Of a stretch of DNA of 64,000 bases, positions 9,072 through 17,598 are shown piece after piece; within the stretch, counting starts at the first letter, position 1, and every line of letters starts with the position of its first letter. Below the pieces are notes generated by a model. That model had not been told where the DNA came from. It ran no database searches and was given only the letters and a program-made list of their open reading frames with translations. A program made the translations under genes and the position numbers. Location: NCBI GenBank assembly GCA_021775475.1, contig JAJFHS010000017.1:1-64000 (forward strand), written 5' to 3'. The stretch is from Hyphomicrobiales bacterium. GTDB lineage: Bacteria; Pseudomonadota; Alphaproteobacteria; Rhizobiales; JAJFHR01.

Positions 9072-9911
9072 ACAATCTACCACTGCCTGCGCTTCTATGA
9101 TCGGTTTTTGGATGCAAAGTTTGGCACGGGCTTCGGTAACCTGAATACGATTAAACCTAACGATATAACTGACTTTATCATTCGATTGCGCCTAGAGCAG
9201 AATGCGCCGCGCGACAAAACTGGCCCGTCACACCTTCGCAACCTTTTCCAGTTCCTGTTTTGGAGCGGAAAAACGGAACGGAACCTCAGCAAGTCGGTGC
9301 CCAAGGCCCGACAACCGAAGCCAACGGGTATCCCGCGATATCTCGAACCAGACCAAGTCAACCGCCTGATAGACGTGGTTCGAGACCACAAGAAAACGGG
9401 CCGACGCAACCATGCAATGCTGATGCTTATCGCTCGCCTTGGCCTGCGAGCGCCGGAGGTCACGGCGATAGAGTTGGATGACATCGATTGGCGTACAGGT
9501 GAAATATTGATCCGAGGCAAAGGGCAGTTGCAAGACCGGATGCCAATGCCCGTAGAAGTTGGTGAAGCGATTGTGGATTACATTCAGAACGAACGTCGGG
9601 GGCCGGACCGCGCGTTGTTTGTCTCGGTAAAACCGCCATTCAAAAGGTTCAAGGATGCCCAAATCCTGCGCTGGATTTTGCGTGATGCTTATGACGCAAC
9701 GGGTATCAGCCCACCACAGGCCTATATAGGCACTCACATTCTACGACACAGCCTCGCCACTGATATGTTGCGAAAGGGCGCATCACTTTCTGAGATTGGG
9801 GACGTACTGCGTCATCGGTCTCCGCTGGCAACGACAATCTATGCGCAACACGATGTGGATGCCCTGCGCTCGATCTCGCGCCCTTGGCCGACTGCGGGGG
9901 ACGTGCAATGA
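9006..9911 (+). CDS. ritA: RIT tyrosine recombinase A, N-terminally truncated
   Basis: First recombinase of the trio. The catalytic domain is complete: the first Arg in ARLGLRAPEV, HILRHSLAT as the HxLRH box, LRHRSP as the H/W position, and IYAQH with the nucleophilic Tyr. The N-terminal DNA-binding part is short. Roughly the first 25 codons of the open frame are the complement of the DUF2779 gene, and recognisable recombinase sequence begins around DTIYHCLRFYDRF. Any protein made would therefore be a chimera lacking part of the core-binding domain. The gene overlaps ritB by 4 bp. Confidence 0.8.
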   Translation: MLRREWETARHLVKIDDVIVDDTIYHCLRFYDRFLDAKFGTGFGNLNTIKPNDITDFIIRLRLEQNAPRDKTGPSHLRNLFQFLFWSGKTERNLSKSVPKARQPKPTGIPRYLEPDQVNRLIDVVRDHKKTGRRNHAMLMLIARLGLRAPEVTAIELDDIDWRTGEILIRGKGQLQDRMPMPVEVGEAIVDYIQNERRGPDRALFVSVKPPFKRFKDAQILRWILRDAYDATGISPPQAYIGTHILRHSLATDMLRKGASLSEIGDVLRHRSPLATTIYAQHDVDALRSISRPWPTAGDVQ

Positions 9912-10852
9912 AAACGCTTTCCCAACGGCTTGACGAATATCTGGCTTTGCGCCGCGCGATGGGTTTTGATCTATCTTTCGACGAAAGGGTCCTGCGCAAG
10001 TTCGTGAATTACGGCGACGAAAACGGGCGTCATCTGATCTCGACGGCCTTGTTCCTCGACTGGAAAGGGAATTACGGCAGCGCGGACAACAACACATGGT
10101 CTTGTCGCCTCGGCATGGTTCGCAGATTTGCTTTCTGGCTTGCGGAACACGACGATCAGACAGAGATCCCGTCCAGCCAACTTGTTGCGGGCCGCTACCG
10201 AAGGCGTGTCCCGTACATATACGCACCCAAGCAAATTGCAGATATCGTCGCTGAGGCTGGTCGATTACCGTCGCCATATGGCCTGAGGGCTGCACTGTGG
10301 CAAACCCTCTTTGGGTTGATCGCTGTGACAGGAATGCGTGTGAATGAAGCACTGTCTTTGGATCAGCACGATATTGATTTGGACAACGCTGTTCTGGTCG
10401 TCAGGAACTCGAAGAATGGAGGGGATCGACAGCTCCCGTTCAACAAGGATACCGCTACGCGGCTGGCGTCTTACGCTCACCTGAGAGATCGATTAGTAGA
10501 ACATCAGACGCGACGGTTCTTCATCAAAGAAGATGGCGAACCGGCTGGCGATTGCGGGGCGCGTTACAACTTCGCGCGAGTCAGCAGAAATATCGGCTTA
10601 CGATCCCCTCAATCCTTCAACCGCCACGGTCACGGACCTCGCATTCACGATTTGAGACATAGCTTTGCTGTCCACACCATCCTGGATTGGTTCCGCGATG
10701 GCAGGAACATTGAATGCGAAATGTACAAGCTCAGCACGTATCTGGGACATTCTGAACCAAAGCACACATTCTGGTACATTGAGGCCGTACCAGAGCTCAT
10801 GCAGCTCGCCGCCGCGCGGGCCGAACAGCGTGTTTTGGAGGATCAGTCATGA
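9908..10852 (+). CDS. ritB: RIT tyrosine recombinase B
   Basis: Second recombinase of the trio, 314 aa from the ATG that overlaps the ritA stop codon. It has an N-terminal SAM-like core-binding domain (MKTLSQRLDEYLALRRAMG) and a C-terminal catalytic domain with GMRVNEALSL (Arg), IHDLRHSFAVHT (HxLRH) and YLGHSEPKHTFWYIEA (His and nucleophilic Tyr). All catalytic residues are present. It is expected to act with RitA and RitC in strand exchange at the element ends. It is translationally coupled to both neighbours. Confidence 0.9.
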   Translation: MKTLSQRLDEYLALRRAMGFDLSFDERVLRKFVNYGDENGRHLISTALFLDWKGNYGSADNNTWSCRLGMVRRFAFWLAEHDDQTEIPSSQLVAGRYRRRVPYIYAPKQIADIVAEAGRLPSPYGLRAALWQTLFGLIAVTGMRVNEALSLDQHDIDLDNAVLVVRNSKNGGDRQLPFNKDTATRLASYAHLRDRLVEHQTRRFFIKEDGEPAGDCGARYNFARVSRNIGLRSPQSFNRHGHGPRIHDLRHSFAVHTILDWFRDGRNIECEMYKLSTYLGHSEPKHTFWYIEAVPELMQLAAARAEQRVLEDQS

Positions 10853-11847
10853 TCACGACCTATCCATTGCCAGTCTACGTTCAGCGGTTCTTTACCGAAC
10901 GGCTTTTGACGCAAATGCAGGCAAGCCCGAACACGATTGCCAGCTATCGTGACACCTTCAGGCTCTTGCTGAAATACGCGCAAGCACAGACCAAGCTGCC
11001 GCCGACTGACCTGCATGTTGCACATATCGACGCCGAGATCATCGGGCAGTTCTTGACCTTCTGCGAAGAGGATCGAGGCAACAGCGCAAGAAGCCGAAAT
11101 ACGCGCCTTGCAGCCATTCGTTCCTTCTTCAAATATGTGGCGGGCTGTGAACCTCAACTGTTGCATCATTGCCAAAGGGTGCTGGCGATGCCCTCCAAAC
11201 GTCATGAAAAACGTGTCGTCGACTTTCTGACACGCGATGAGATGGAGGCATTGCTGAAGGCACCCGACCAATCGACTTGGTTTGGTCGACGTGATCGAGT
11301 CCTTCTGCTCACCATGCTCCAAACAGGCTTGCGAGTCTCGGAGTTGATCGGCCTGCGCATTGCTGATGTTGAACTGGGAACGGGGCCTCATCTCAGATGC
11401 GTTGGCAAAGGCCGCAAGGGACGCGCGACACCGCTTCGGAAAGACAGTCAAAAAGCACTGAAGACATGGTTGGGCCAAACAGGTGCTACATCCAGCGATC
11501 CCCTGTTTGCGTCGATCCGGTGCGCGCCTTTGAGCAGGGATGCGATTGAGCGGATAGTTCGGAAACATGCAGCCACGGCGGCGCTAAATAGTTCCACGTT
11601 TAGATTGAAGCGCGTCACACCGCATGTTCTGCGCCACACCGCAGCAATGCAGCTTTTACAAAGCGGAGTTGATCGAACCATCATCGCCCTTTGGCTGGGC
11701 CATGAATCCGTCGAGACGACGCAGATCTATATCCACGCCGATATCGAGTTGAAGGAAAAGGCGATGGCTTTGACAAAACCTGTTGATGCGCCAAACGACC
11801 GTTATCGACCGGGTGACGAGCTCTTGTCGTTCCTCGAAGCTCTTTAG
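10849..11847 (+). CDS. ritC: RIT tyrosine recombinase C
   Basis: Third recombinase of the trio, 332 aa, with a start that overlaps the ritB stop by 4 bp. The N-terminal phage-integrase SAM-like domain (TYPLPVYVQRFFTERLL) is followed by a catalytic domain with GLRVSELIGLR, PHVLRHTAAMQLL, WLGHESVETTQIYIHAD and the nucleophilic Tyr. It looks intact. The element terminus begins directly after its stop codon. Confidence 0.9.
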   Translation: MITTYPLPVYVQRFFTERLLTQMQASPNTIASYRDTFRLLLKYAQAQTKLPPTDLHVAHIDAEIIGQFLTFCEEDRGNSARSRNTRLAAIRSFFKYVAGCEPQLLHHCQRVLAMPSKRHEKRVVDFLTRDEMEALLKAPDQSTWFGRRDRVLLLTMLQTGLRVSELIGLRIADVELGTGPHLRCVGKGRKGRATPLRKDSQKALKTWLGQTGATSSDPLFASIRCAPLSRDAIERIVRKHAATAALNSSTFRLKRVTPHVLRHTAAMQLLQSGVDRTIIALWLGHESVETTQIYIHADIELKEKAMALTKPVDAPNDRYRPGDELLSFLEAL

Positions 11848-11956
11848 ATTATGCCGACTTGCCGCGCTGAAAAGCCCATGTTGTCGAGAGATTAACGGGT
11901 CAGCGCGGCATAATACGAAGCTCGGCATTATGGGTCTTATGCCGATGTCGGCATAA
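11848..11956. repeat. RIT right terminus with repeated inverted CGGCATAA motifs
   Basis: The motif CGGCATAA or its complement occurs at least four times in about 110 bp. ATTATGCCG is at 11848-11856 and CGGCATAAT at 11906-11914, the latter preceded by an arm pairing with 11861-11870. CGGCATTAT is at 11923-11931. The final palindrome is TTATGCCGA-TG-TCGGCATAA (11937-11956). Two 9-bp arms around a 2-bp centre fit a tyrosine-recombinase core site. Confidence 0.65.
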
Positions 11957-11957
11957 C

Positions 11958-12254
11958 GGCCATAGCACAGGTGCAAAGCACAGACTTTGCCGCGATATGT
12001 CAGGCCGATTTGGCAACAAAACATATGCCTTTGAGGAACTGGTAGCCGAGCTTGGCAGCGCCATGATTTGTGGCTCGTTAGGGCTGGAAGCAAAGCCGCG
12101 CGAAGACCACGCCCGATATATCAAAAGCTGGCTGACATGCTTGCGCGGTGACAATAAATTTATCATCAGCGCCGCCAGCCACGCACAAAAGGCCGCCGAT
12201 TACGCTCTGGAAAGTGCCGCCGTACAGGCCGCAGATTTGGAAGCGGCAGAGTGA
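11958..12254 (+). pseudogene. ardC: ardC antirestriction/zincin gene, 3' fragment
   Basis: The frame reads GHSTGAKHRLCRD then SGRFG, YAFEELVAELGSAM and HARYIKSWL, which is the C-terminal third of ArdC-type proteins. In those proteins a ssDNA-binding domain is followed by a zinc metallopeptidase domain. The fragment begins at the second His of the HExxH zinc motif, exactly where the RIT terminus ends, so the insertion or a later deletion removed everything upstream. A short product from the internal ATG at 11997 is possible but would lack the catalytic motif. The downstream spacing to the ParB-like gene (52 bp) is normal. Confidence 0.8.
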
Positions 12255-12306
12255 ATCTGAAATTGCACGAACTGATTTTACCAACTGAAAACAAAGGAGA
12301 AAGACC

Positions 12307-13989
12307 ATGAGACTCGAACATTTAGACCTAAAAGACCTGAAACCCTGCCCCTTGAATGTGCGCAAGCACGGCGCAAATGATGTTGGCGATCTCGTCACAT
12401 CTATTCGCAGCCTTGGCATTATCCAGCCGCTATTGGTGCGCCCGAATTGTGAAGGCTTTGAAGTTGTCGCGGGACAGCGCCGCTTGAAGGCAGCGCAAAC
12501 CATTTTGGAGCAGGATAGCAACTTTGCCCCCGTCCCTTGCGCCATATTAGAGGATGGTGACGATGCCAAAGCACTTGAAGCGTCACTGGCTGAAAATGTC
12601 GCGCGTCTGCCGATGGATGAAATTGACCAATATGAAGCCTTTGCCGCGCTGATAACGTCAGGCAAATCTGTAGAAGATATTGCCAGTGATTTTGGCGTAA
12701 CAGAATTGCTGGTCAAAAAGCGGCTGGCTATCGCAGGATTGATTAAGCCAGTCTTGAAAGCTTATCGCAAAGAGGAGATTGACGCGCAAATTATCCGTAT
12801 CCTGACCCTTGCCACCAAGAAGCAGCAAAAAGAATGGCTCGCTCTATTCCGTGCCCCAGAACAACATGCGCCGCGTGGTCACCAGTTAAAAGCATGGTTG
12901 TTTGGCGGCGCAGAAATCCCCGTATCAAACGCCCTGTTTGATCTGACCGACTATAAAGGCGCGATCAAGGGTGACCTGTTTGGCGACGAGCAGTATTTTA
13001 TAGACGCTGTAAAATTCTGGGAGTGCCAGAACAAGGCGATTGCCGCCAAAATGGAGGAATACCATGCAGCAGGTTGGCCGGATGTGGTTGTCTTGGAAGT
13101 AGGCTCTCCTTTTCACTCCTATTACGGTTACGAACAGCGCACGAAAAAAGATGGTGGTAAAGTATTTATTGCTTGCAGCGCAAGCGGCGAAGTCGAATGC
13201 AATGAAGGGTGGCTTGAGCAAAAGGAAGCCAAACGGCGCGATCTTGCCATGGCCAAAGCCGATGGCAGCTATGAACCGCCGATCAGGCATGAGCTGACCA
13301 AGGCCGCGCAAACCTATCTCGATTTACACCGCCATGCAGCGGTCAGAACCGAGTTATTAAAGCAGCCGCAACTTGCATTGCGCTTGATGGTCGCGCACGC
13401 CTTGTGCGGCAGCAGTCTTTGGAATGTAAAATCAGAGCCGCAGAATACAGGTCGCAATGAAGCCATCGACAAAAGCATTGAAGGTGCCAAAGCGCAGAAA
13501 ACTTTTGTCAAAGAACGCCAAGCCATTTGCAAATTACTTGGCATTAAGGGCGGTAATCAAAACCTGTGTGACCGCTGCACATGGGAGGGTGAAAAACCGC
13601 TGGATTTTCAGGCCACATTTGCAAAGCTGTGTGATCTGAACGACAAACAGGTGATGCGCGTACTTTCCTATACCATGGCTGAAACCCTTGTCAGCGGCAC
13701 GGACTTGATTGACGACCTTGGCGCAACGCTTGGAGTCGATATGGGCAGTTGGTGGAAACCGGACGATGCATTTTATGACTTGCTGCGCGATAAGCAGATG
13801 ATAAACGCCATGCTGAAAGAGATCGGCAGCAAGGCCGTGGCGGACGGCAATGTGACATCGACTGCCAAAGTGCAGAAAAACATTATTCGCGACTTTGCCG
13901 AAGGCAACGGCAGCCGCGACAAAGCCGAAGGCTGGCTACCCCGCTTTATGCGCTTCCCCATGCGGTTTTACAGGCAGCAGGATTCATAG
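12307..13989 (+). CDS. ParB-family DNA-binding protein
   Basis: 560-aa ParB-like protein. Residues about 1-100 form a ParB/Srx (CTPase-type) domain with LKPCPLNVRK, SLGIIQPLLVRP, the arginine-rich GQRRLKAAQ and ENVARLPMDEIDQ. It is followed by a KorB-like HTH region (SVEDIASDFGVTELLVKKRLAIAGL). The long C-terminus has no obvious domain but includes a Cys-containing patch (NLCDRCTWEGEKP). Proteins of this size and layout are common on alphaproteobacterial plasmids and integrative elements. They are thought to act in partition or gene regulation rather than chromosome segregation. No ParA gene is adjacent. A strong ribosome-binding site (AAAGGAGAAAG) precedes the ATG, and a terminator follows. 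Confidence 0.85.
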   Translation: MRLEHLDLKDLKPCPLNVRKHGANDVGDLVTSIRSLGIIQPLLVRPNCEGFEVVAGQRRLKAAQTILEQDSNFAPVPCAILEDGDDAKALEASLAENVARLPMDEIDQYEAFAALITSGKSVEDIASDFGVTELLVKKRLAIAGLIKPVLKAYRKEEIDAQIIRILTLATKKQQKEWLALFRAPEQHAPRGHQLKAWLFGGAEIPVSNALFDLTDYKGAIKGDLFGDEQYFIDAVKFWECQNKAIAAKMEEYHAAGWPDVVVLEVGSPFHSYYGYEQRTKKDGGKVFIACSASGEVECNEGWLEQKEAKRRDLAMAKADGSYEPPIRHELTKAAQTYLDLHRHAAVRTELLKQPQLALRLMVAHALCGSSLWNVKSEPQNTGRNEAIDKSIEGAKAQKTFVKERQAICKLLGIKGGNQNLCDRCTWEGEKPLDFQATFAKLCDLNDKQVMRVLSYTMAETLVSGTDLIDDLGATLGVDMGSWWKPDDAFYDLLRDKQMINAMLKEIGSKAVADGNVTSTAKVQKNIIRDFAEGNGSRDKAEGWLPRFMRFPMRFYRQQDS

Positions 13990-14012
13990 GCGCGGTGGCA
14001 TCGAAATTTCCC

Positions 14013-14050
14013 AAAAAACCGGACGGCGAGGCTCGCCGCCCGGTTTTATT
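14013..14050 (+). terminator. Rho-independent terminator after the ParB-like gene
   Basis: A 16-bp G+C-rich stem (AAAACCGGACGGCGAG pairing with CTCGCCGCCCGGTTTT, one bulge-free mismatch region) has a very short loop and is followed by TTTTATT. It lies 23 bp after the stop codon of the ParB-like gene. Confidence 0.8.
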
Positions 14051-14131
14051 GCTCATTGCGTAACAGCCCGCACAATTTTCATAAAACGCTGGAAAGGCGC
14101 GGAAACACGCCGGTTTTCGGTAGTATTGATT

Positions 14132-14160
14132 TTGCATAATTATACTTAAGGTTGTATAAT
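14132..14160 (+). promoter_or_regulatory. Sigma-70 promoter for the 101-aa gene
   Basis: TTGCAT (14132-14137) and TATAAT (14155-14160) are separated by 17 bp, a near-ideal housekeeping promoter, about 40 bp before the ATG at 14201. Nothing else in this part of the window matches as well. Confidence 0.65.
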
Positions 14161-14200
14161 AAAGTTATATGCGTTCAATTTACGAGCATGAAAGTTTATT

Positions 14201-14506
14201 ATGAAGGGTAAGTATTACGGCATCATGCCGATCGACGAATTTTTTCAATCCCTGTTTCAGGACCGGGAGTTCTTTCGCCAGCACGGCATCCATTATATCC
14301 GCAATATTTCGCTCTATTTCACGCCCTGCGATGAGCATGGCAATACACTCACCGTTCACAGCAAAAGCGGTGATACCGTCGATGGATATATGAGTTCAGG
14401 GGCCTATAAATCCGCCGCCGATCTTTACGACAATGAACACCTGGAGCCGACAGAAGTGCTGACCAAAACCAGTTTCAGGATCAAAACACCGAAAAACGAG
14501 CTGTAA
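14201..14506 (+). CDS. Hypothetical protein, 101 aa
   Basis: Small soluble protein (MKGKYYGIMPIDEFFQSLF...), mixed alpha/beta, with no signal peptide, membrane segment or motif that I recognise. It is expressed from its own strong promoter and separated from the ParB-like gene by a terminator, so it is an independent unit. Codon use and composition resemble the neighbouring mobile-element genes. Function unknown. Confidence 0.6.
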   Translation: MKGKYYGIMPIDEFFQSLFQDREFFRQHGIHYIRNISLYFTPCDEHGNTLTVHSKSGDTVDGYMSSGAYKSAADLYDNEHLEPTEVLTKTSFRIKTPKNEL

Positions 14507-14778
14507 ACGCTCGTATATGCCGTTGAACCGTTTTCCATAACCATTGTCCGTTTCTCATGCTGCAAGTGCATCAGCGGCGCTTTACGGACAAAGCAGCCAC
14601 ATTTTACTCTGCACCTGACCCCAATCAGAAATTGCTATAGCAACTTTTCAAAGAAATGCGGTGCATCACCTAACATACATGGCAATACACCTCGTCAACT
14701 TGCAACTTTGACATAACATGATGAAATCATTTAGAATATTAGGGAGATACATATTTTTGGGTAATTGCCGATTGGCGG

Positions 14779-15555
14779 GTGTGTTTGAGTATTGCATTTG
14801 GAAAAGAGTTTAACGCGGCGGGCGCGGTTTCACCGGAATTGCAGCGCAAGCTGCTTTATCTGGCGGCAAGCGGCAGCGGATCTGTCCTTTCCGGCCATAC
14901 GACAATGAAAGGTTTGTCAGCCACCGCTGGCGATAAAGCTGATGCCGGGAATTTCAATGATTTAGTGAATATGATGCAGATGGCGACTGCGCGCCAAGAG
15001 CGCATCGATGCCCTGAATGACCGGCTCAACAAGCTCGAAGAAAAAAGCTACGAAGCATTGATGCAAACCGAGGAAGACCTTCGGATAGCACGCGAAGATC
15101 TGCAAGCTATCAGGGACAGCGCCTATCAAATCACTTTCCCGGACGGCACGGTGCGGAGCGTTTATCGTGATGGTGATAAAGTCCGCACGGAAGACGGCGC
15201 AGAGGTTGACCGAAGTATCATCAAGGCTGAGGATATGCCAGCCGACCTAACGGATTGGTCCACACGAATGTCAGTATCAAACACCGTTCGTAGACTGGAT
15301 GGGCGGCTTGATCGCATCAAGAACGTCCGCGAGGAACTTGGCGATATCCGGGATCGCACAAACGATAATCCATCAAATGATGATCTTGGTGAACTGGAGA
15401 ATTTGGTGAACGCACTACCTGAATCGGCCCTTGATACAAGCAAAGAACCAAATCAAGACCCGGTGCAGTCTTTCAATGATGTGGCAGAAAATCTGCCCCA
15501 AAATGTCACCCCTGAAATCCCGCAATCGCGGCCAGACCCGAATCCTGTGCCATAG
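14779..15555 (+). CDS. Hypothetical coiled-coil protein, 258 aa
   Basis: Starts at GTG and has no recognised domain. Residues about 65-115 are a charged heptad-like stretch (ERIDALNDRLNKLEEKSYEA), suggesting a coiled coil. Next comes a small beta-rich segment (ITFPDGTVRSVYRDGDKV), a second helical coil around RRLDGRLDRIKNVREELGD, and a disordered Pro/Asp/Asn-rich tail. The end overlaps the convergent resolvase gene by 50 bp. The first residues could be wrong because the GTG has a weak ribosome-binding site. Probably a structural or accessory protein of the element. Confidence 0.55.
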   Translation: MCLSIAFGKEFNAAGAVSPELQRKLLYLAASGSGSVLSGHTTMKGLSATAGDKADAGNFNDLVNMMQMATARQERIDALNDRLNKLEEKSYEALMQTEEDLRIAREDLQAIRDSAYQITFPDGTVRSVYRDGDKVRTEDGAEVDRSIIKAEDMPADLTDWSTRMSVSNTVRRLDGRLDRIKNVREELGDIRDRTNDNPSNDDLGELENLVNALPESALDTSKEPNQDPVQSFNDVAENLPQNVTPEIPQSRPDPNPVP

Positions 15556-16111
15556 ATTTCTTGCGCTTTAACGCACGGCTAAGCGTCAGGGGCGCAACGC
15601 CAAACTGTTCGGCCAGTGCGGTTATCGTTGCATGACGCATTTCAATATTCTTGTTGGCAAAGTCTATTTGCGCATCGGTAAGCTTGGAAGGTCTGCCGAC
15701 AATGGCACCGCGTTTTCGCGCGGCCATCAATCCGGCCTTGGTGCGCTCGCTGATAAGGGATCGCTCGAATTCCGCCAGCGCCCCCATCATGTGAAAATAT
15801 AGCCTGCCCCCGGCAGTTGTGGTGTCAATGCACTCTGACAGCGATTGAAAACCAATGCCGCGCTCATCGAATTCACCGATAAGCTGAATCAGGTGCGCAA
15901 GGCTGCGGCCCAGCCGGTCAAGCTTCCATGTGACAAGAACATCTCCCGGCTTCAATGTTCTCAGCGCATTATCAAGAGCAGGCCTGCTCACGCACGCGCC
16001 GGAAACCCCTTCGTCGTTAAACAGTTTCTCGCAACCGGCAGCCGTAAGGGCGTCGATTTGCAGGCCGAGATTTTGTTCCTGGGTCGATATACGGGCATAG
16101 CCAATCTTCAT
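15506..16111 (-). CDS. Serine recombinase (resolvase/invertase family)
   Basis: 201 aa, small serine recombinase. The catalytic domain starts MKIGYARISTQEQ with the nucleophilic Ser in RIST. It continues with KLDRLGRSLAHLI and EFERSLISERTKAGLMAARKRG, all family hallmarks, and ends in a Hin-type helix-turn-helix (ATITALAEQFGVAPLTLSRAL). Such enzymes resolve cointegrates, keep plasmid multimers apart or invert DNA. Candidate half-sites lie directly upstream (16184-16319). The start is set at MKIGY; an upstream ATG adds five residues. It converges on and overlaps the coiled-coil gene, which is unusual and suggests that one of the two ends has shifted. Confidence 0.9.
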   Translation of the reverse strand: MKIGYARISTQEQNLGLQIDALTAAGCEKLFNDEGVSGACVSRPALDNALRTLKPGDVLVTWKLDRLGRSLAHLIQLIGEFDERGIGFQSLSECIDTTTAGGRLYFHMMGALAEFERSLISERTKAGLMAARKRGAIVGRPSKLTDAQIDFANKNIEMRHATITALAEQFGVAPLTLSRALKRKKSMAQDSGLAAIAGFQG

Positions 16112-16183
16112 GATGCTGTTCTGCAAACTCTCTTTTTCTTGTTACTGCGCAAAGCCCCCGGCATCCCGCATTCATTGACCCCA

Positions 16184-16319
16184 ACCTATCAAAAACGAAC
16201 CATTTTGATGAGGTGATTGAAATCTGGATTTAAGAGCAATATGGCGTGTATTCACGCAAGAATCAATAAAAAACTGGTATTAACTGAGTATATATCGAAA
16301 CGGTTCCATTTTGATAGGT
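16184..16319. promoter_or_regulatory. Candidate res/recombination site of the serine recombinase
   Basis: ACCTATCAAAA (16184-16194) faces TTTTGATGAGGT (16202-16213), giving an inverted pair with a short centre. A third copy, TTTTGATAGGT, is at 16309-16319. Several half-sites next to the recombinase gene are what a resolvase res locus looks like. Autoregulation from the same sites would be usual. Confidence 0.45.
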
Positions 16320-16342
16320 ATATATTTAGAATAGATATATAA

Positions 16343-16657
16343 ATGAAAAGTAAAATACTTATTTTTTCTTTTCTATTTCTTTTGCTTGTGCCGCAAGTTG
16401 CGGGAGCAATCACCGCACTTGATGTCATGGAAAAGATGTCGAAAGAGGAAAGATTCAATTATATCACCGGGATGTTCGATATGATGTCCTATCAGTATAT
16501 TCTGAGTGGAGACGAAAAACGCGGCAAATGCATCATTGCGAAGGGCTATCGCGACAAATCGATGTTTGTGCGAATATATGCGACATTTCTCCGCTATCCT
16601 GACAAACCTGCGGCGGGGCTTGTCATTCTGCTCATGAACAAGGCATGTCCCAAATGA
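16343..16657 (+). CDS. Small exported protein, possibly Rap1a/Tai-like
   Basis: 104 aa with a clear Sec signal peptide (MKSKILIFSFLFLLLVPQVAGA), so the mature part is periplasmic, about 82 aa. The mature part has two Cys and the layout ITALDVMEKM ... YITGMFDMM ... KCIIAKGYRDKS ... PDKPAAGLVILLMNKACP. This is reminiscent of Rap1a/Tai-type periplasmic immunity proteins, where a helical domain ends with a conserved aromatic/Pro-Cys. The similarity is weak and from memory. It is the first of four consecutive small exported or membrane genes and overlaps the next by a few bases. Confidence 0.5.
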   Translation: MKSKILIFSFLFLLLVPQVAGAITALDVMEKMSKEERFNYITGMFDMMSYQYILSGDEKRGKCIIAKGYRDKSMFVRIYATFLRYPDKPAAGLVILLMNKACPK

Positions 16658-17148
16658 GTAAATCACGCCATTCGCCGCAACCTGCACCGTGGAGTATCGC
16701 CAAAGCAGGAAAAACATTACGAGGCGCGGGTAGGGCTGGAACAAATGCCGCTTTTCTCGCCGGAGCTACGGCTGCGCCATCAGGCGAACTTATTTCGATT
16801 GCAACAATCGCGGCGTTGGGGTTTGCGGCAGGCGCGACCGCCAATATCGCTGGTGTGTGCATCAATTACTGGAAAGATGATCCATCACCGGTTTTCGACG
16901 ATGATACGGTCTTTCTGTTCGATATGGTCGGGATGATTATCTGTTTTCTTCTGTTCGTACTACCTGCTTATCAGCTTGATCTGATTGTGCAGCCGGAAGG
17001 TATTTGGCCTGGCGCACTTACGCCATTACCGGGATATTTTGGTTTTCTGGCTCTGTTCCTTTCGATATTCCTTGTTACAATCCTGCGGGGTTTGCTGGTC
17101 AATCTTGGGCTGGTGCGCAGCGAAGATGATTATGAAGATCAAATCTAA
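16654..17148 (+). CDS. Small integral membrane protein, 164 aa
   Basis: Contains a small-residue-rich hydrophobic segment (ATIAALGFAAGATANIAGVC) and two strong transmembrane helices (MVGMIICFLLFVLPAY and GYFGFLALFLSIFLVTILRGLLV). There is a cytoplasmic-type basic N-terminus and an acidic tail. The start at MSKS just overlaps the stop of the upstream gene; an ATG 9 bp earlier is also possible. No family recognised. Packing with its neighbours suggests a shared transcript of envelope proteins on the element. Confidence 0.55.
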   Translation: MSKSRHSPQPAPWSIAKAGKTLRGAGRAGTNAAFLAGATAAPSGELISIATIAALGFAAGATANIAGVCINYWKDDPSPVFDDDTVFLFDMVGMIICFLLFVLPAYQLDLIVQPEGIWPGALTPLPGYFGFLALFLSIFLVTILRGLLVNLGLVRSEDDYEDQI

Positions 17149-17590
17149 CCATTGTCTGATCTCAGCCTTAAACCGATGCATGGTGTCTTCCATACTTATT
17201 ACGGCCATGGCGGCTATGGCCAATAACGCGTTCGCACAGGAAACTCAAAAATGGGCAGCGACGAGCAGAACGTCGATGGCCATAACAGGCAATATTACAA
17301 TATCAGGGAATCGCATCAATCTTGAAAACGGCCAGAGCATACTGCTTAGGCCGGTGGCCCCGGAGTCAGGCAAGCCGGGCATTTATACGATTGATCCTCC
17401 GGGCAATCCTACATTGCTACACGGCAACAAACTTTGCGGTGATAAACCACCAACCTACATCTTGATTTATCAGGAAGGCCACAGCCTTTATCTGCATGTG
17501 TTTGACGGCCCGGACATACCGCGACGATTGTCAGGCCTGACACTGCAAAAAGGCATATGTGCAACCTATAATTACGAGAAGTTGAACTGA
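17132..17590 (+). CDS. Exported hypothetical protein
   Basis: 152 aa from the ATG at 17132, which lies inside the end of the preceding gene (17-bp overlap). The N-terminus is a signal peptide ending near MANNAFAQ. The mature part is beta-rich, with repeated short strands (AITGNITISGNRINLENGQS) and three or four Cys (KLCGDK, KGICATYNYEK), suggesting a disulfide-bonded periplasmic beta protein. No known family. The longer reading from 16985 is just the overlapping frame of the membrane protein gene. Confidence 0.55.
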   Translation: MKIKSNHCLISALNRCMVSSILITAMAAMANNAFAQETQKWAATSRTSMAITGNITISGNRINLENGQSILLRPVAPESGKPGIYTIDPPGNPTLLHGNKLCGDKPPTYILIYQEGHSLYLHVFDGPDIPRRLSGLTLQKGICATYNYEKLN

Positions 17591-17598
17591 GGATTATT

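Larger units (their letters stand above)
9066..11956 (+). mobile_element. Recombinase-in-trio (RIT) element, left end lost
   Basis: Three plus-strand tyrosine recombinase genes overlap head to tail by ATGA (9908-9911 and 10849-10852), which is the diagnostic layout of RIT elements. The right end carries repeated CGGCATAA/TTATGCCG motifs in both orientations and finishes with a palindrome at 11937-11956, directly against an ardC fragment. The left end has no such repeats, and the first recombinase lacks its N-terminus, so the left end has been deleted. Confidence 0.8.
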
